From assembly GCA_024641805.1 (NCBI GenBank), contig JAHECJ010000064.1:1-8461 (forward strand): a stretch of DNA of 8,461 nucleotides, written 5' to 3'. Source of the DNA: Desulfococcus sp. Its GTDB lineage: Bacteria; Desulfobacterota; Desulfobacteria; Desulfobacterales; Desulfosalsimonadaceae. A model generated the notes under the pieces. That model saw nothing but the letters and a program-made list of their open reading frames with translations. It searched no databases and was not told where the DNA came from. Both the position numbers and the translations under genes were made by a program. Positions 6,782 through 8,461 of the stretch are shown piece after piece (position 1 is the stretch's first letter; each line of letters begins with the position of its first letter).

Positions 6782-8461
6782 AAACAGTTGTGTTGGCTTA
6801 CCATAATATCGGGATTGCCGGTATTGAGGCATTAATTAGAAACGGATACGACATTGCCGCCATCTATACCCACAAGGATGACGTGAATGAAAACAAATGG
6901 TTCGGTTCTGTTGCCGAATTTGCGGCTGCCAGAAATATCCCGGTGTATGCGCCGGATGATATCAATCATCCCATGTGGGTTCATCGGATTAAGACGCAAA
7001 AACCGGATATTCTGTTCTCCTTTTATTATCGGAATATGGTCTCCCCGGAAATTCTTTCAATTCCCCGGGTCGGATGTTTTAACCTGCATGGTTCCCTGCT
7101 GCCGAAATATCGCGGGCGGTGCCCACTCAACTGGGTGATCATCAATGGCGAGCGGGAAACCGGCCTAACGCTTCACACCATGACGCCCCGGCCGGATGAC
7201 GGCGATATTGTGATCCAGCAGAAAATTGCCATCAGCATGAATGATACGGCAAAAACGCTCATGGATAAAATGTGTTCGGCATCCTCGAAAATGCTGGATG
7301 CGATTTTGCCGAAGATGAAAAAAGGCGATATCCCGAAGAAGCCGCAGGATAAATCACAGGCGACCTATTTTGGCGGCCGGAAACCGGCGGATGGCGAGAT
7401 AAACTGGGAACTCCCGGCGGAAGATGTCCGGAACCTGGTCCGGGCAGTCACATCCCCTTATCCCGGCGCCTTTTCCCATATAGGCGATAATAAATATTTT
7501 TTCTGGGAAGTGAGTGTGGTGGCCGAGGATAAAAACGCGTTTCCTCCGGGAAGCATTGTTTCAACATCTCCCTTGCGCATTCAATGCGGTCGGGATTTGG
7601 TCGAAGTGGCGTTCGCCCAGGTGGAAGGCGGTGTGTTCATGAACGGGAACCAGATCGCCGAAGAGATGTCGATGTCCGCCGGGATGCGATTTGGACACGA
7701 TCCACGGAAAATATCCGTGGGGCTTAAAAAAAAGCGGGTGCTGATACTGGGGGTCGGGGGTTTTATCGGAAATGCCCTGGGAGAGCGCCTTCTGGCATCC
7801 GGGAAGTATGAAGTTCATGGCATGGACCTTCATTCCGATGGGATTAAACGACTTGTCGGCAGCCGTGATTTTTATTTTCACGAAGGCGATATTTCCATTC
7901 ATCGTGAGTGGATCGAATACCACATCAAGACATGCGATATTATCCTGCCGCTGGTCGCCATTGCGACCCCCGCGGAATATACGCGGAATCCGCTGCGGGT
8001 GTTTGAACTTGATTTTGAGGAAAACCTGCGCATCGTCCGTTACTGCGTGAAATACAACAAACGTCTGCTTTTCCCGTCCACTTCCGAAGTTTACGCCATG
8101 TGTGACGATCCGGAATTCAATGAAGAGACCTCCCGGCTGATTCTGGGACCGATCAACAAGCAGCGCTGGATTTATTCCTGCAGTAAGCAGCTCCTGGACC
8201 GAGTCATCTGGGCGTATGGACAAAAAGAGGGACTAAGGTTTACGCTCTTCAGGCCATTTAACTGGATCGGCCCGAGACTGGACAGCCTCTCATCCGCGCG
8301 TATCGGAAGCTCCCGGGCCATTACCCAGCTGATTCTGAATCTGGTGGAAGGGACCCCGATCAAACTGGTCGACGGCGGCGAGCAGAAAAGATGTTTTACG
8401 GATATTTCAGACGGTGTGGAATGCCTTTATAAAATTATTGAAAACGAGAAAAATAACTGCG
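6778..8461 (+). CDS. arnA: ArnA, bifunctional UDP-L-Ara4N formyltransferase / UDP-glucuronate decarboxylase (3' end outside window)
   Basis: The frame runs open from ATG 6778 to the right edge: 561 complete codons of about 660 expected, so roughly 100 residues are missing. The N-terminal domain (about 1-300) is the 10-formyl-THF-dependent formyltransferase. It carries Asn102, His104 and Asp140 at exactly the E. coli catalytic positions (FNLHGSLLPKYRGR, RPDDGDI). The C-terminal domain (from about 318) is an SDR-type decarboxylase with NAD-binding GVGGFIG (Gly325, Gly328, Gly331). It also has DISIHREWIEYH, LPLVAIATPAEYTRNPLRV, Ser436-Glu437 in FPSTSEVYAM, and Tyr466/Lys470 in YSCSK, a constant 3-residue shift from E. 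coli. The arginine corresponding to E. coli Arg619 falls beyond the edge. The enzyme makes the UDP-4-keto-pentose substrate of ArnB and then formylates the ArnB product. AAAGGA (6765-6770) lies 7 bases before the ATG, which overlaps the arnC stop as ATGA. arnD would be expected downstream. Confidence 0.96.
   Translation, partial: MKTVVLAYHNIGIAGIEALIRNGYDIAAIYTHKDDVNENKWFGSVAEFAAARNIPVYAPDDINHPMWVHRIKTQKPDILFSFYYRNMVSPEILSIPRVGCFNLHGSLLPKYRGRCPLNWVIINGERETGLTLHTMTPRPDDGDIVIQQKIAISMNDTAKTLMDKMCSASSKMLDAILPKMKKGDIPKKPQDKSQATYFGGRKPADGEINWELPAEDVRNLVRAVTSPYPGAFSHIGDNKYFFWEVSVVAEDKNAFPPGSIVSTSPLRIQCGRDLVEVAFAQVEGGVFMNGNQIAEEMSMSAGMRFGHDPRKISVGLKKKRVLILGVGGFIGNALGERLLASGKYEVHGMDLHSDGIKRLVGSRDFYFHEGDISIHREWIEYHIKTCDIILPLVAIATPAEYTRNPLRVFELDFEENLRIVRYCVKYNKRLLFPSTSEVYAMCDDPEFNEETSRLILGPINKQRWIYSCSKQLLDRVIWAYGQKEGLRFTLFRPFNWIGPRLDSLSSARIGSSRAITQLILNLVEGTPIKLVDGGEQKRCFTDISDGVECLYKIIENEKNNC

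Noticed and set aside
7561..8223. 220-codon open frame on the minus strand
   Set aside because: It is fully antisense to arnA, whose catalytic motifs are intact here, and has no recognisable protein features.
1..8461. CRISPR array, tRNA, rRNA, insertion sequence or defence system
   Set aside because: I found no regularly spaced repeats, no cloverleaf-like segment, no transposase or terminal inverted repeats, and no nuclease or toxin-like genes. Coding DNA fills nearly all of the window outside 778-1273.

Overview
The window is one strand-consistent block (everything on +) from a Gram-negative bacterium. It holds most of an arn operon, which makes 4-amino-4-deoxy-L-arabinose (L-Ara4N) and attaches it to lipid A. 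ArnB, ArnC, ArnA and the first ArnT match the E. coli/Salmonella proteins as I remember them along almost their whole length. Gene order and flanking content are not enterobacterial. A sulphate-reducer-like Desulfobacterota host is my guess, but no taxonomic marker is present, so treat that as weak inference.

Layout. 1-777: 3' part of an LtaS/MdoB-type sulfatase-superfamily membrane protein whose start lies off the left edge. 778-1273: about 500 bases of AT-rich non-coding DNA. It holds a degenerate copy of what looks like an interspersed repeat, two adjacent inverted repeats and a plausible sigma70 promoter. 1274-2914: ArnT, the L-Ara4N transferase. 2942-4639: a second, diverged ArnT-like membrane glycosyltransferase. 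4656-5804: ArnB aminotransferase. 5801-6781: ArnC transferase. 6778 to the right edge: ArnA, a formyltransferase/decarboxylase fusion that lacks only about its last 100 residues because the window ends.

How the genes work together. By the established pathway, the C-terminal half of ArnA decarboxylates UDP-glucuronate to the UDP-4-keto-pentose. ArnB transaminates this to UDP-L-Ara4N, and the N-terminal half of ArnA formylates it. ArnC moves the formylated sugar to undecaprenyl phosphate. ArnD (not in the window) would deformylate it, and ArnT transfers L-Ara4N to lipid A on the periplasmic side. The tight spacing (27 and 16 bases, then two ATGA overlaps) indicates one transcriptional unit starting at arnT.

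The most interesting point is the pair of ArnT-family enzymes at the head of the operon, before the biosynthetic genes. This suggests two acceptors or two donor sugars. I do not see a wholly new system here; the rest is a rearranged version of a known pathway.
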